A DNA stretch of 64,000 nucleotides from contig NZ_JAAGKM010000014.1 of NCBI RefSeq assembly GCF_019308355.1, forward strand, positions 1-64,000, written 5' to 3'. Both the position numbers and the translations under genes were made by a program. The notes beneath the pieces are model-generated. The model had not been told where the DNA came from. It ran no database searches and worked only from the letters and a program-made list of their open reading frames with translations. This DNA is from Empedobacter falsenii. Lineage in GTDB: Bacteria; Bacteroidota; Bacteroidia; Flavobacteriales; Weeksellaceae. Below, piece by piece: positions 17,570 to 25,605 of the stretch (position 1 is the first letter of the stretch; each line of letters starts with the position of its first letter).

Positions 17570-19819
17570 ATGAGGAAATTACTTTGTTTGCTTTTTATTC
17601 CGTCGGCGATTGCTTTGCATGCGCAAAAACGTGTGGAATACGATTTATATGTACGTGATACCATTGTTAATTTTTCTGGAAAAGAGAAAAGAGCAATCTC
17701 AGTAAATGGTCAAATTCCGATGCCTACTTTAGAGTTTACGGAAGGCGATACAGCGGTAATTCGAGTACATAATAAATTGAATGAAGATACTTCGTTGCAT
17801 TGGCACGGCGTGTGGTTGCCGAATAAGGAAGATGGAGTTCCGATGTTGACGCAGATGGGAATCAAACCTGGTGAAACGTACACGTATTCATTTCCGATTA
17901 TTCAGAACGGAACGCATTGGTACCACAGTCATTCGGGGTATCAAGAACAAATCGGGATGTACGGTTCGATGATTTTGAAGAAACGCGAAAACGATCCAAC
18001 TTTCCGAAAAGGAATTGATGATTTACCTACAATTCCTGTGATGTTGAGCGAATGGACAGATCTTAATCCAAAAAATATTCAACGAATGTTGCACAATGCA
18101 AACGATTGGGCGGGAATCAAAAAAGGTTCTACGCAAAGTTATGCTGAAGCAATTCGTGAAGGTCATTTCAAAACAAAAATTACCAACGAATGGAAACGTA
18201 TGCTGGCAATGGATGTAAGCGATGTTTATTACGAAAAATTCTTGATAAATGCGCAGAATGAAAGTCAACTGAAACAATTCAAAGCTGGTGATAAAGTACG
18301 TTTACGAATTTCGAACGGTGGTGCATCCACTTATTTTTGGTTGCGTTATGCAGGTGGCAAAATTACGGTTGTAGCAAATGATGGAAATGACGTAGAACCT
18401 TTAGAAGTTGATCGTTTGATTATTGGCGTTTCCGAAACGTACGATATCGTAGTTACGGTTCCTGAAGGTGGTTTGTCGTATGAATTTCAGGCTACTTCTG
18501 AGGATAGAACGGGTTCGGCTTCGTTGTTCATTGGTGAAGGAAAGAAACAATTGATGGAACCACTTCCGAAATTGAAGTATTTTGAAGGAATGAAGATGAT
18601 GAACGACATGATGAATATGAACGGAACAATGAACGATATGGGAATGAAAATGAGCTTACAGCAAATGGACATGAACACCGTGATGTATCCTGAAATTTCT
18701 GGCGAAGCGAAAAAGAAATCCAAAAAATCAAAGAAAGATTCTGTTGAAAATCATTCAGAAATGGTTGAAATGGATCATTCTTCGCATGGAAATACATCCT
18801 CAAACATTACCACTTTAAATTATGGAATGCTGAAAGCGCCTGAAAACACAACACTTCCGAAAGATGCTCCAATAAAAGAAATGCGTTTCGAATTAACAGG
18901 AAATATGAATCGTTATGTGTGGAGTATGGATAACAAAGTGTTTTCGGAATCGGATAAAATTCCAGTCAAAAAAGGCGAAATTCTGCGTATTACCTTATAC
19001 AACAATTCGATGATGCGTCATCCGATGCATTTACATGGTTTCGATTTCCGTGTCATCAATAAAAATGGTGAATATTCTCCGCTGAAAAATGTATTGGATA
19101 TTATGCCGATGGAAACAAATGTGATCGAATTTGATGCGAATACAGAAGGAGATTGGTTTTTTCATTGCCATATTTTGTATCACATGATGGGCGGAATGAA
19201 CCGCGTTTTTGAAGTTGGAGATTATCAAAATCCAAATTTACCAAACAAAAAACATGCGTATAAAATGTTGCAAATGGAAAGTAATATGAAGCATGTAATG
19301 GCAGAAAATGATTTTGCAACAAATGGTTTAGATGGTATGTTGATGGTGCAAGATGCGCGTTGGGCATTGACTTCGGAATGGAGTATAGGTTACAAACCAG
19401 AACACGGTTATGAAGTGGAAACACATTTGGGACGTTTTATAGATCGAAATCAATGGTTTCAGGTTTTTGTAGGTTTTGATTGGAATCAACACAAAATTTT
19501 AACAAAACATGGAATTGTAGAAAAGAATATTTTTGGTCAAAAAACAGATAGAAACAAAGGATTATTCAGTGCTGGTTTTGTGTATAAATTACCAATGTTA
19601 ATTGATTTTCAGACCGAAATTTATCAAACAGGAAAAGTTCGTTTGCAACTGATGAGAGAGGATATTCCAATTTCAAAACGAGTTCGCGCTGGTTTTATGT
19701 GGAATACAGATAAAGAATATATGGGCGAGTTGAGCTATATCTTGAACAGAAATATGCACATCAGAACTCATTACGATAGCGATATGGGATTCGGTGTAGG
19801 ATTGAGGTTAGTTTATTAG
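17570..19819 (+). CDS. CopA-type multicopper oxidase with C-terminal CopB-like barrel segment
   Basis: The 749-residue protein has a signal peptide ending LHAQ and three cupredoxin domains with all copper motifs: HWHGVW (about 77-82), HWYHSHSG (about 116-123), HPMHLHGF and HCHILYHMMGGM. A Met-rich insert (MMNDMMNMNGTMNDMGMKM, about 342-360) is typical of CopA cuprous oxidases. The MCO part ends near residue 560. About 150 further residues (WALTSEWSIGYKPEHGYEVETHLGRF ... GLRLVY) alternate like outer-membrane strands and end in Tyr, resembling part of CopB. Usual CopA proteins are about 600 residues. The tail could dock the oxidase at the outer membrane. Last gene of the copper operon. Confidence 0.85.
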   Translation: MRKLLCLLFIPSAIALHAQKRVEYDLYVRDTIVNFSGKEKRAISVNGQIPMPTLEFTEGDTAVIRVHNKLNEDTSLHWHGVWLPNKEDGVPMLTQMGIKPGETYTYSFPIIQNGTHWYHSHSGYQEQIGMYGSMILKKRENDPTFRKGIDDLPTIPVMLSEWTDLNPKNIQRMLHNANDWAGIKKGSTQSYAEAIREGHFKTKITNEWKRMLAMDVSDVYYEKFLINAQNESQLKQFKAGDKVRLRISNGGASTYFWLRYAGGKITVVANDGNDVEPLEVDRLIIGVSETYDIVVTVPEGGLSYEFQATSEDRTGSASLFIGEGKKQLMEPLPKLKYFEGMKMMNDMMNMNGTMNDMGMKMSLQQMDMNTVMYPEISGEAKKKSKKSKKDSVENHSEMVEMDHSSHGNTSSNITTLNYGMLKAPENTTLPKDAPIKEMRFELTGNMNRYVWSMDNKVFSESDKIPVKKGEILRITLYNNSMMRHPMHLHGFDFRVINKNGEYSPLKNVLDIMPMETNVIEFDANTEGDWFFHCHILYHMMGGMNRVFEVGDYQNPNLPNKKHAYKMLQMESNMKHVMAENDFATNGLDGMLMVQDARWALTSEWSIGYKPEHGYEVETHLGRFIDRNQWFQVFVGFDWNQHKILTKHGIVEKNIFGQKTDRNKGLFSAGFVYKLPMLIDFQTEIYQTGKVRLQLMREDIPISKRVRAGFMWNTDKEYMGELSYILNRNMHIRTHYDSDMGFGVGLRLVY

Positions 19820-19841
19820 AAATATAAATAGTATAAAACAT

Positions 19842-19873
19842 AAAAAGCTTCGAGAATTTTCTTGAAGCTTTTT
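19842..19873. terminator. Bidirectional terminator between convergent genes
   Basis: AAAAAGCTTC (19842-19851) pairs with GAAGCTTTTT (19864-19873), and the stem can extend inward with GAG/CTT. The A-tract on one side and T-tract on the other serve both the copper operon and the thioredoxin gene. Confidence 0.8.
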
Positions 19874-19895
19874 GTTTTTAGATGATGTTGAATGA

Positions 19896-20474
19896 TTAAT
19901 CCATCGCTTTCAGTTCATTTAAGAAATCAACAATATCTTGTCCAGAATAATCCGCCATTCCCATTGTTGTATGTGCAATATTTCCTTTCTTGTCTAAAAT
20001 AACTGTTGTTGGTAACGAACCATTAAAAAACTCAGTAGGAATAGATGAATTTGGATAAACTACAGGCAACGATAAATTTTTACGTTCCATAAATTTTGCT
20101 ACTTTATCACGTTTTCCTTCTACTTCAACCGTCAAAATAACGATTTCGTTATCATCTTTTACTTTATCATAAAGTTTTTGAATTGATGGCATTTCCGCGA
20201 TACAAGGCGGACACCAAGTTGCCCAAAAATTCATGAAAACAACTTTACCTTTCAAATCTTCCATATTGACAGATTTTCCATCAGCATACACCATTTCGAA
20301 CGTATAATTCGCTTCAGATTTTGGTTGAGTTGTTGGTTCAACTTTTTCTAATTTCGGTTCAAATAAGCCTAATTTCATTAAACCTTGTTGCATCATTGCT
20401 TTTGCTTCTGGCACAAAAAGTAAGACCAAAGCCAGCGCTCCTATGATAATTGTTGAATAATTTCTTTTTAACAT
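19896..20474 (-). CDS. TlpA/ResA-like membrane-anchored thioredoxin
   Basis: The chosen start MLKRNYSTIIIGALALVLLF gives 192 residues with an N-terminal membrane anchor. A start 10 codons upstream would overlap the preceding gene. The thioredoxin domain (about 65-190) has FMNFWATWCPPCIAEMPSIQ with the CPPC redox pair and a cis-Pro loop near SLPTTVILD. Such proteins reduce periplasmic disulfides in cytochrome c maturation or related pathways. It starts 2 bp after the stop of the DoxD/DoxA-like gene, so the two may act together in periplasmic thiol redox. Confidence 0.85.
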   Translation of the reverse strand: MLKRNYSTIIIGALALVLLFVPEAKAMMQQGLMKLGLFEPKLEKVEPTTQPKSEANYTFEMVYADGKSVNMEDLKGKVVFMNFWATWCPPCIAEMPSIQKLYDKVKDDNEIVILTVEVEGKRDKVAKFMERKNLSLPVVYPNSSIPTEFFNGSLPTTVILDKKGNIAHTTMGMADYSGQDIVDFLNELKAMD

Positions 20475-20476
20475 TG

Positions 20477-21451
20477 CTATAAATTTGTTATTGTTTGTTC
20501 CCATTGTAATCCGCTTATATCGGTTAAAACTACTTTGTGAATTTTGTCTGAAATATCAAAATTCAGATTTGCTTTTGCACCCAAAGGTAACACCAAACTG
20601 TGTTTGTGCGGTGTAACTTTTGCTACATAATAATTCGAAATTTGTTGTTTGTCTAAATTTGATAACTCTTTCATATCCAAACTTTCAATTATTTCATTTT
20701 GATGATTATGAAAATCGATTTGAATCAAAAAAGAGCCATAAACATCCGCGCCTTCTATTCGCATTACATCAAATGAAACCTTGTTTTGATGTTGTTTTAA
20801 ATTCGTGATTTCTACTTTTGGTTTGACAGATTTATTGAGCAAAGTCCCGTAAACTCCACCATGAAAAACCTGATTTGTAAACAAAGTAACGAATAAAATA
20901 AAAAAACTAAAACCTACAAAATGAGGTCTATATTTTTGGAATGAAATTGAATTCCAATTATTTTCTTGTTGAATAAATTGATTTTTATTGAAAAAATAAT
21001 CCAATGAAATTTTGCCCGAACCAGCCTGAAATAGTGTAAAGCCTCCAGCTAATCCTAAAACGCCAATTTGCCATTCGTCCAAACAAGTTGTACCGATCCA
21101 GCCCGAACCAAGTAAAATTCCCATTGCCAAAAAGAAAACAGCAATACTCAAGATTCGTGTTTTGTAACCAAGCATTAAGAGTAAGCCAACAACGCCTTCT
21201 ACAATGGTGAAAATCCACATATTCCAAAGCAACGCTTCAGGATTTTCGACTAAATATTGAATAAGTGGTTTGATGAAAAGGGCATTTGGTAAAAAATGAT
21301 TGAATTTTTCGCCAATATAACCCGCAGCTTCTGGATCAAGTTTATTTTCTAAAATTAAACGCCTCCAAAAGGCAGAAAAGTACGTCCAACCAATGACTAA
21401 ACGTAACGCCAATACAGCATTACCCATTGATAAAACAGATTTATTTTGCAT
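20477..21451 (-). CDS. DoxD/DoxA-like (TQO small subunit) membrane protein
   Basis: The protein from MQNKSVLSMGNAVLALRLVIGWTYF is 324 residues. An upstream TTG extends the frame but begins inside an inverted repeat. Residues 1-165 form a DoxX/DoxD-type four-helix bundle (FIKPLIQYLVENPEALLWNMWIFTIVEGVVGLLLMLG, GWIGTTCLDEWQIG). After another membrane helix, about 130 residues (VEITNLKQHQNKVSFDVMRIEGADVYGSFLIQIDF) look like the DoxA beta domain of archaeal thiosulfate:quinone oxidoreductase. In Acidianus these are two polypeptides; here they are fused. The actual substrate in this organism is unknown; the neighbouring thioredoxin suggests a thiol or sulfur redox role. Confidence 0.75.
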   Translation of the reverse strand: MQNKSVLSMGNAVLALRLVIGWTYFSAFWRRLILENKLDPEAAGYIGEKFNHFLPNALFIKPLIQYLVENPEALLWNMWIFTIVEGVVGLLLMLGYKTRILSIAVFFLAMGILLGSGWIGTTCLDEWQIGVLGLAGGFTLFQAGSGKISLDYFFNKNQFIQQENNWNSISFQKYRPHFVGFSFFILFVTLFTNQVFHGGVYGTLLNKSVKPKVEITNLKQHQNKVSFDVMRIEGADVYGSFLIQIDFHNHQNEIIESLDMKELSNLDKQQISNYYVAKVTPHKHSLVLPLGAKANLNFDISDKIHKVVLTDISGLQWEQTITNL

Positions 21452-21505
21452 GAATTTTTTGTATAAATTACCTAAATGTGCATTTTTAGTTTTGTAGTCT
21501 AAAAC

Positions 21506-21629
21506 CGTCAATTCGAGTGAAATTCTGCAAGAATTTTGTATCGAGAATAAGGTTTTAGAAGATAAAATTCATCATAATTCTCGATACAATTTTTCTTTTT
21601 TTTATTTCGAAAAATCACTCGAATTGACG
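21506..21629. repeat. Nested inverted-repeat element
   Basis: CGTCAATTCGAGTGA (21506-21520) and TCACTCGAATTGACG (21615-21629) are perfect 15-bp outer arms. Inside them, TTGTATCGAGAAT (21536-21548) and ATTCTCGATACAA (21577-21589) are perfect 13-bp arms. The 124-bp element lies between co-directional genes and has no coding capacity. The outer arm resembles that of the hairpin at 8601-8662. Confidence 0.75.
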
Positions 21630-21699
21630 AATTTTAATTCAATAATGTACAAATAAGTATAAGTGATTGAATATTGTTGTCTAAATTAATTGTGAAAAA

Positions 21700-22062
21700 T
21701 TAAGGCATCAACGAATACTTCAATTGCTTATACAACAGATAAAAAGGGATTTTTGGTGATTGAATTTCATTCGAATCAATATCTTCTTCAATTAATGAAG
21801 AACGTGCTAATCCAATGAAATGAATCGATGAATCTGGTAAATCAAAATTCGGAACATCAAGATTCTTTGTTGATTTTTTAATCGTTTCAAACTTAACAAC
21901 AGAACATGAATTCGAATGATTTTGATTGATTTTGACTTGAGAAGTTTTTGTTTGATGAACATTTTCTACGTCCAAAATCGTATGAATAGAAGCTTTGATG
22001 CTACATGGCGTAAGTAGCACAAAAATCGAAGAGATGATTAAAACGAAACTTCTAAAATTCAT
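21700..22062 (-). CDS. Small secreted/membrane-anchored protein of unknown function
   Basis: The 120-residue product begins MNFRSFVLIISSIFVLLTPCSIKA, a signal peptide or anchor with a Cys at its end. The mature part contains NSCSVVKFE and an acidic C-terminal region. I do not recognise the family. Small proteins of this size and layout are frequent next to metal-transport genes in Flavobacteriia. Here it is divergent from a FecCD-type importer 85 bp away, so a shared control region is possible. A function cannot be given. Confidence 0.55.
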   Translation of the reverse strand: MNFRSFVLIISSIFVLLTPCSIKASIHTILDVENVHQTKTSQVKINQNHSNSCSVVKFETIKKSTKNLDVPNFDLPDSSIHFIGLARSSLIEEDIDSNEIQSPKIPFYLLYKQLKYSLMP

Positions 22063-22116
22063 GAAACGAAACTAATCATTAATTTTCAATAAAAACCAAT
22101 TCACAATTAAACTTTA

Positions 22117-22142
22117 AGAAATTATTAGAATTTCTATCTTTG
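22117..22142 (+). promoter_or_regulatory. Promoter with overlapping inverted repeat, possibly leaderless
   Basis: TATCTTTG (22135-22142) is an exact TAnnTTTG box only 5 bp before the ATG at 22148, so transcription would start at or next to the start codon. AGAAAT (22117-22122) and ATTTCT (22130-22135) form an inverted repeat with a 7-nt spacer that abuts the box, a good position for a repressor. Confidence 0.55.
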
Positions 22143-22147
22143 TCTTG

Positions 22148-23152
22148 ATGAAAGAAAAACCACTATTTTTTGTTTTAATAATTCTAACACTTTTACTTTT
22201 CGTTTTGAGTTTAAGCGTTGGAAAAGTCTCGATTTCTTTCACTGAAATTTTTAATGTATTTTCTGGTCATTCAGACGAAATGTTGCATAATCTTGTGCTC
22301 AATTTTCGTTTACCAAAATCATTAACTGCTTTATTGGTTGGTATTTCGTTGCCAATTTCAGGTTTTTTGATGCAAGAATTATTCAAGAATCCGTTGGCAG
22401 AACCTTCTGTTTTAGGAATAACTTCGATGGCAAGTTTAGGCGTTGCGATTGTGATTTTTCTTTTTTCGATGATAGGTTTAGAAGAATTTCTCAATAATCC
22501 TTGGATTACAATTATTGCTTCATTTTTAGGCGCAATTATCGCGTTGTTTTTAGTAATTTCGTTATCATTTCGTGTCAAATCATCCGCTTCTTTGGTGATT
22601 ATCGGATTTATGATTGCTGGTTTAGCGGGCGCATTAATTGGTATGATGCAATATTTTGCTCCTTCCGATAAAATAAAAGCGTATTTAGTTTGGGGATTCG
22701 GTTCGTTGAGCGGTTTATCGTGGGAACAATTAGGCGTTTTTGGTTTATTTGTTTTGAGCGGAATTATCGTTTCATTATTTACTTTACGAGGAATTACAGC
22801 CTTATTATTAGGTGAAAAATATGCACAATCATTAGGAATTAATATCAAAAAATTACGTTTTACAATTTTAATTTCAACAGCATTATTAACGGCGTCAGCA
22901 ACGGCTTTCGCAGGTCCAATTAGCTTTATAGGATTGGCAGTTCCACATATTTGCAGAACATTGTTACGAACAGGCGATATGAAAATTTTGTACCGATGGA
23001 TTTTCGTTTCAGGTATATTTTTTATGTTATTATTTTCGATTTTGACCGAAGATTTTCCGTTTGGAACTTTACCAATCAATATTATCACAGCGTTGTTTGG
23101 AGCTCCAATTGTCATTAGTATTTTGTTGAATAATAAAAACGAAGTGCGATGA
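22148..23152 (+). CDS. FecCD-family ABC permease (siderophore/metal-chelate importer)
   Basis: The protein (334 residues from the ATG; an in-frame TTG directly precedes it) has about nine to ten hydrophobic helices. FecCD signatures are GISLPISGFLMQELFKNPLAEPSVLG, GEKYAQSLGINIKKLR and GPISFIGLAVPHICRTLL. It imports an iron chelate or vitamin B12-like cofactor across the inner membrane. The ATPase gene overlaps its stop by 4 bp (ATGA), showing coupling. No substrate-binding protein gene is adjacent, so specificity cannot be read. It differs in sequence from the haem permease at 12112-13143. Confidence 0.9.
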   Translation: MKEKPLFFVLIILTLLLFVLSLSVGKVSISFTEIFNVFSGHSDEMLHNLVLNFRLPKSLTALLVGISLPISGFLMQELFKNPLAEPSVLGITSMASLGVAIVIFLFSMIGLEEFLNNPWITIIASFLGAIIALFLVISLSFRVKSSASLVIIGFMIAGLAGALIGMMQYFAPSDKIKAYLVWGFGSLSGLSWEQLGVFGLFVLSGIIVSLFTLRGITALLLGEKYAQSLGINIKKLRFTILISTALLTASATAFAGPISFIGLAVPHICRTLLRTGDMKILYRWIFVSGIFFMLLFSILTEDFPFGTLPINIITALFGAPIVISILLNNKNEVR

Positions 23153-24138
23153 AAAATACCGTTTTGAAATTAGAAAATGTTTCGGTTGGATATGGTTCAA
23201 AAGAAATTGTTTCAACCATAAATGCGACTATAAATTCGAATGAATTGATAGCTGTTTTAGGTAAAAATGGTGCAGGAAAATCAACCTTGATTAATTCGAT
23301 TTTAGGTTTTCAGAAAACACTGAATGGAGAAATTTATTTAGAAAATAATTCGATCAAAAAATTATCTTCTCAAGAAATTGCACAGCAAATTGCAGTCGTT
23401 TTACCACGTTTGTCGATTGTTCCAAAAATTAAAGTTTCGGAATTGGTTGCGATGGGACGCTTGCCTTATCACAAGGTTTTGAAAAAGATTTCTGAGGATG
23501 AACAAAATTTAATTGATGAGGTTTTGGAATTGGTAGGAATTTCGAATTTGGCAAATCAATTTGCGAATGAAATAAGTGAAGGTCAATTGCAATTGGTGAT
23601 GATTGCGCGTGCGTTGTGTCAAGATGCGAAATTGGTGATTTTAGATGAACCAACTTCTAATTTAGATTTAGCGAATCAATATCGAATTTTCAATTTGTTG
23701 AATGAATTAAAATTGAAAACAGATAAATCATTTCTGATGATTACGCACGAAGTTGATTTTGCATTGGAAAAAGCGGATAAAATTTGGTGGATTGAAAATG
23801 GAAACCTTTTCGAAAATATTCCAGAACAAATGGCTTTTGAACATCAAATTATTCAGAAATTATCTAATCAAAATTTAACGTATGATAAAAAAAATAATCG
23901 TTTTTCAACACAAAAATCATTTTCTAAAACGATTGGTGTAAAAGGAAATTCGGAATTAGCTTTTTGGGTGAAAAATGCCTTAATTCGAAATGGAATTTCT
24001 GTAGAAAATAATGCGGAAAATCATATTGAAATCACAGAAAATAACATCATCTTTGAAGGAATAAAGTTTGAAACGATAGAAGAAATTGTAAATTTTGTAC
24101 AACACTATGAAAAATATAATTGTAACGGGAGCGAGTAG
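23149..24138 (+). CDS. ABC ATPase of the FecCD importer, with C-terminal extension
   Basis: The 329-residue ATPase has Walker A GKNGAGKST (about 38-46), Q-loop VVLPRLS, signature ISEGQLQLV (SEGQ instead of SGGQ), Walker B KLVILDEPTSNLD and H-loop MITHEVD. FecE-type partners are usually about 255 residues. Here about 75 residues follow after LSNQNLTYDKK. They read like a small alpha/beta module (GNSELAFWVKNALIRNGISVEN, IVNFVQHYEKYNC) that I do not recognise. The SDR start lies inside its last 32 bp. Confidence 0.88.
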   Translation: MKNTVLKLENVSVGYGSKEIVSTINATINSNELIAVLGKNGAGKSTLINSILGFQKTLNGEIYLENNSIKKLSSQEIAQQIAVVLPRLSIVPKIKVSELVAMGRLPYHKVLKKISEDEQNLIDEVLELVGISNLANQFANEISEGQLQLVMIARALCQDAKLVILDEPTSNLDLANQYRIFNLLNELKLKTDKSFLMITHEVDFALEKADKIWWIENGNLFENIPEQMAFEHQIIQKLSNQNLTYDKKNNRFSTQKSFSKTIGVKGNSELAFWVKNALIRNGISVENNAENHIEITENNIIFEGIKFETIEEIVNFVQHYEKYNCNGSE

Positions 24139-24796
24139 AGGAATTGGTTTTGAATTGGCAAAACAACATTTGGAATTAGGAAATCGAGTGTTGACAGTCT
24201 CTCGAAATGTAGATAAATTGAAGGAATTAACAGCTTTTGCAAAAGAAAATCAATATCAGTTTATCGGTGTTGATTTGGCTAATTTTGATGAGATTTCAGA
24301 TGTTTTGAAAGCAGTGGAATCTTGGAATAAAGTAGATGTTTTGTACAATAATGCGGGAGTTTGTATCAACAAACCATTTATAGAAATGCAACAAGAGGAT
24401 TTGTTAACTTCTTGGCAAATTAATTTTATGGCACCATACCGATTGATACAAGTTTTGATGCCAAAATTTGATACATCTTCTCATGTAGTTAATATTTCGA
24501 CAATGGGAGCTGTACAAGGTTCGGTGAAATTTCCTGGTTTGTCTGTTTATTCGTCTTCAAAATCTGCAACGGTTAATTTGACTGAATTGTTAGCAGAAGA
24601 ATTAAATGAACTTGGTCCAAGAATAAACGCAGTGGCGTTAGGAGCGGTGCAAACAGAAATGTTAGAAGAAGCGTTTCCGGGATATATTGCGCCTTTACAA
24701 CCAGATGAAATGGCCGAATATTTGGTTGATTTTGGATTGAATGGTTGGAAATATTTTAACGGAAAAATTCAACAAGCTTCTATTTCTACGCCATAA
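24107..24796 (+). CDS. Short-chain dehydrogenase/reductase (SDR); island insertion target
   Basis: The 229-residue enzyme starts MKNIIVTGASRGIG, a Rossmann TGxxxGxG dinucleotide-binding motif. NNAG follows (about 83-86), then the catalytic Ser in VVNISTMGA and the active-site YSSSKSA (Tyr/Lys). The substrate is unknown. The gene overlaps the upstream ATPase by 32 bp, so all three genes form one operon. Its last 46 bp are repeated at 33540-33585 with three synonymous changes, so the 3' end appears to have been rebuilt when the metal-resistance island entered. It has no terminator of its own here; the original one probably is that at 33611. Confidence 0.9.
   Translation: MKNIIVTGASRGIGFELAKQHLELGNRVLTVSRNVDKLKELTAFAKENQYQFIGVDLANFDEISDVLKAVESWNKVDVLYNNAGVCINKPFIEMQQEDLLTSWQINFMAPYRLIQVLMPKFDTSSHVVNISTMGAVQGSVKFPGLSVYSSSKSATVNLTELLAEELNELGPRINAVALGAVQTEMLEEAFPGYIAPLQPDEMAEYLVDFGLNGWKYFNGKIQQASISTP
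24751..24796 (+). repeat. Left direct repeat of metal island (SDR 3' end)
   Basis: The 46 bp encode the C-terminus YFNGKIQQASISTP plus stop. They match 33540-33585 at 43 of 46 positions, and the three differences all leave the protein unchanged. This is the pattern left by integration into a gene's 3' end. Confidence 0.85.
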
Positions 24797-24903
24797 AAAA
24801 ACGTAATAAGAATCTTTAAAAAGATATAATCTGCATAAAAAAATAAGTTTTTATGCAGATTTTTTTATTTGAAATTAATGGAATATCCTTAAAACTAAAA
24901 CCT

Positions 24904-24911
24904 TATTTTTG
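24904..24911 (+). promoter_or_regulatory. Promoter of the two-component operon, possibly leaderless
   Basis: TATTTTTG fits TAnnTTTG and lies 4 bp before the ATG at 24916. The predicted start of transcription falls on or next to the start codon, so the message would lack a leader. Confidence 0.5.
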
Positions 24912-24915
24912 TAGT

Positions 24916-25605
24916 ATGCATATTTTAGTAGTAGAAGATGATCAAAGAATGTCTGAATTAATTCGAAGAGGATTAATAGAAAATGGATTCGAAGTTACTG
25001 TAGTTTATGATGGTGAAATGGCACTTAAATTAGCTCTTCGCGAAGAGTATGATTTAATTGTATCTGACATAATTTTACCTAAATTAAGTGGATTAGATTT
25101 TTGTCAAGAAATCAAAAAACAGAAACCTTTTCTTCCTATTATTATGTTAACAGCTCTTGGAACAACAGATGATAAAGTAGAAGGATTTGATGCTGGTGCA
25201 GATGATTATATGGTGAAACCTTTTGAAATGCGAGAACTTGTTGCTAGAATAGGGGTTTTATCAAAAAGAAATTTTAATCATAATTCACAATCCTTTTTAT
25301 TAAAATATGATACTTTAGAGATGAATCTTCATACTAAAATTATAAAAAGAGAAGAAAAAGAAATTGATTTAACTCCTAAAGAATTTCGATTGCTTCAATA
25401 TATGTTAGAAAACAAAGAACGAGTTTTGTCTAGAAATGAAATTGCAGAAAATGTTTGGGACACACATTTTGATACAGGAACTAATTTTATTGATGTTTAT
25501 ATAAATTATTTAAGAAATAAAATTGATAAACATTTTTCTACAAAACTAATTCACACAAAAACAGGTCAGGGATTTATATTTAAGAAAGATGAAAATAAGA
25601 GTTAG
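24916..25605 (+). CDS. OmpR/CusR-type response regulator
   Basis: The 229-residue product starts MHILVVEDDQRMSELI. A longer open frame begins upstream of the promoter box and is rejected. The receiver domain has the acidic pair E7/D8-D9, phosphoacceptor D51 (VSDIILP), the Thr of MLTALG and Lys of MVKPFE. The C-terminal winged helix has LTPKEFRLLQYMLENKERVLSRNEIAENVW and DVYINYLRNKI. It pairs with the kinase whose start lies 17 bp inside its 3' end. The downstream CzcBAC genes suggest it senses excess heavy metal and activates efflux. Confidence 0.92.
   Translation: MHILVVEDDQRMSELIRRGLIENGFEVTVVYDGEMALKLALREEYDLIVSDIILPKLSGLDFCQEIKKQKPFLPIIMLTALGTTDDKVEGFDAGADDYMVKPFEMRELVARIGVLSKRNFNHNSQSFLLKYDTLEMNLHTKIIKREEKEIDLTPKEFRLLQYMLENKERVLSRNEIAENVWDTHFDTGTNFIDVYINYLRNKIDKHFSTKLIHTKTGQGFIFKKDENKS

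Noticed and set aside
22267-23115. A 282-codon open frame on the - strand
   Set aside because: It is the exact antisense of the FecCD permease; long antisense frames are common in AT-rich genes for membrane proteins.
24853-24915. An upstream extension of the response regulator by 21 codons
   Set aside because: It would start before the TAnnTTTG promoter box at 24904; the receiver domain begins at MHILVVEDD.
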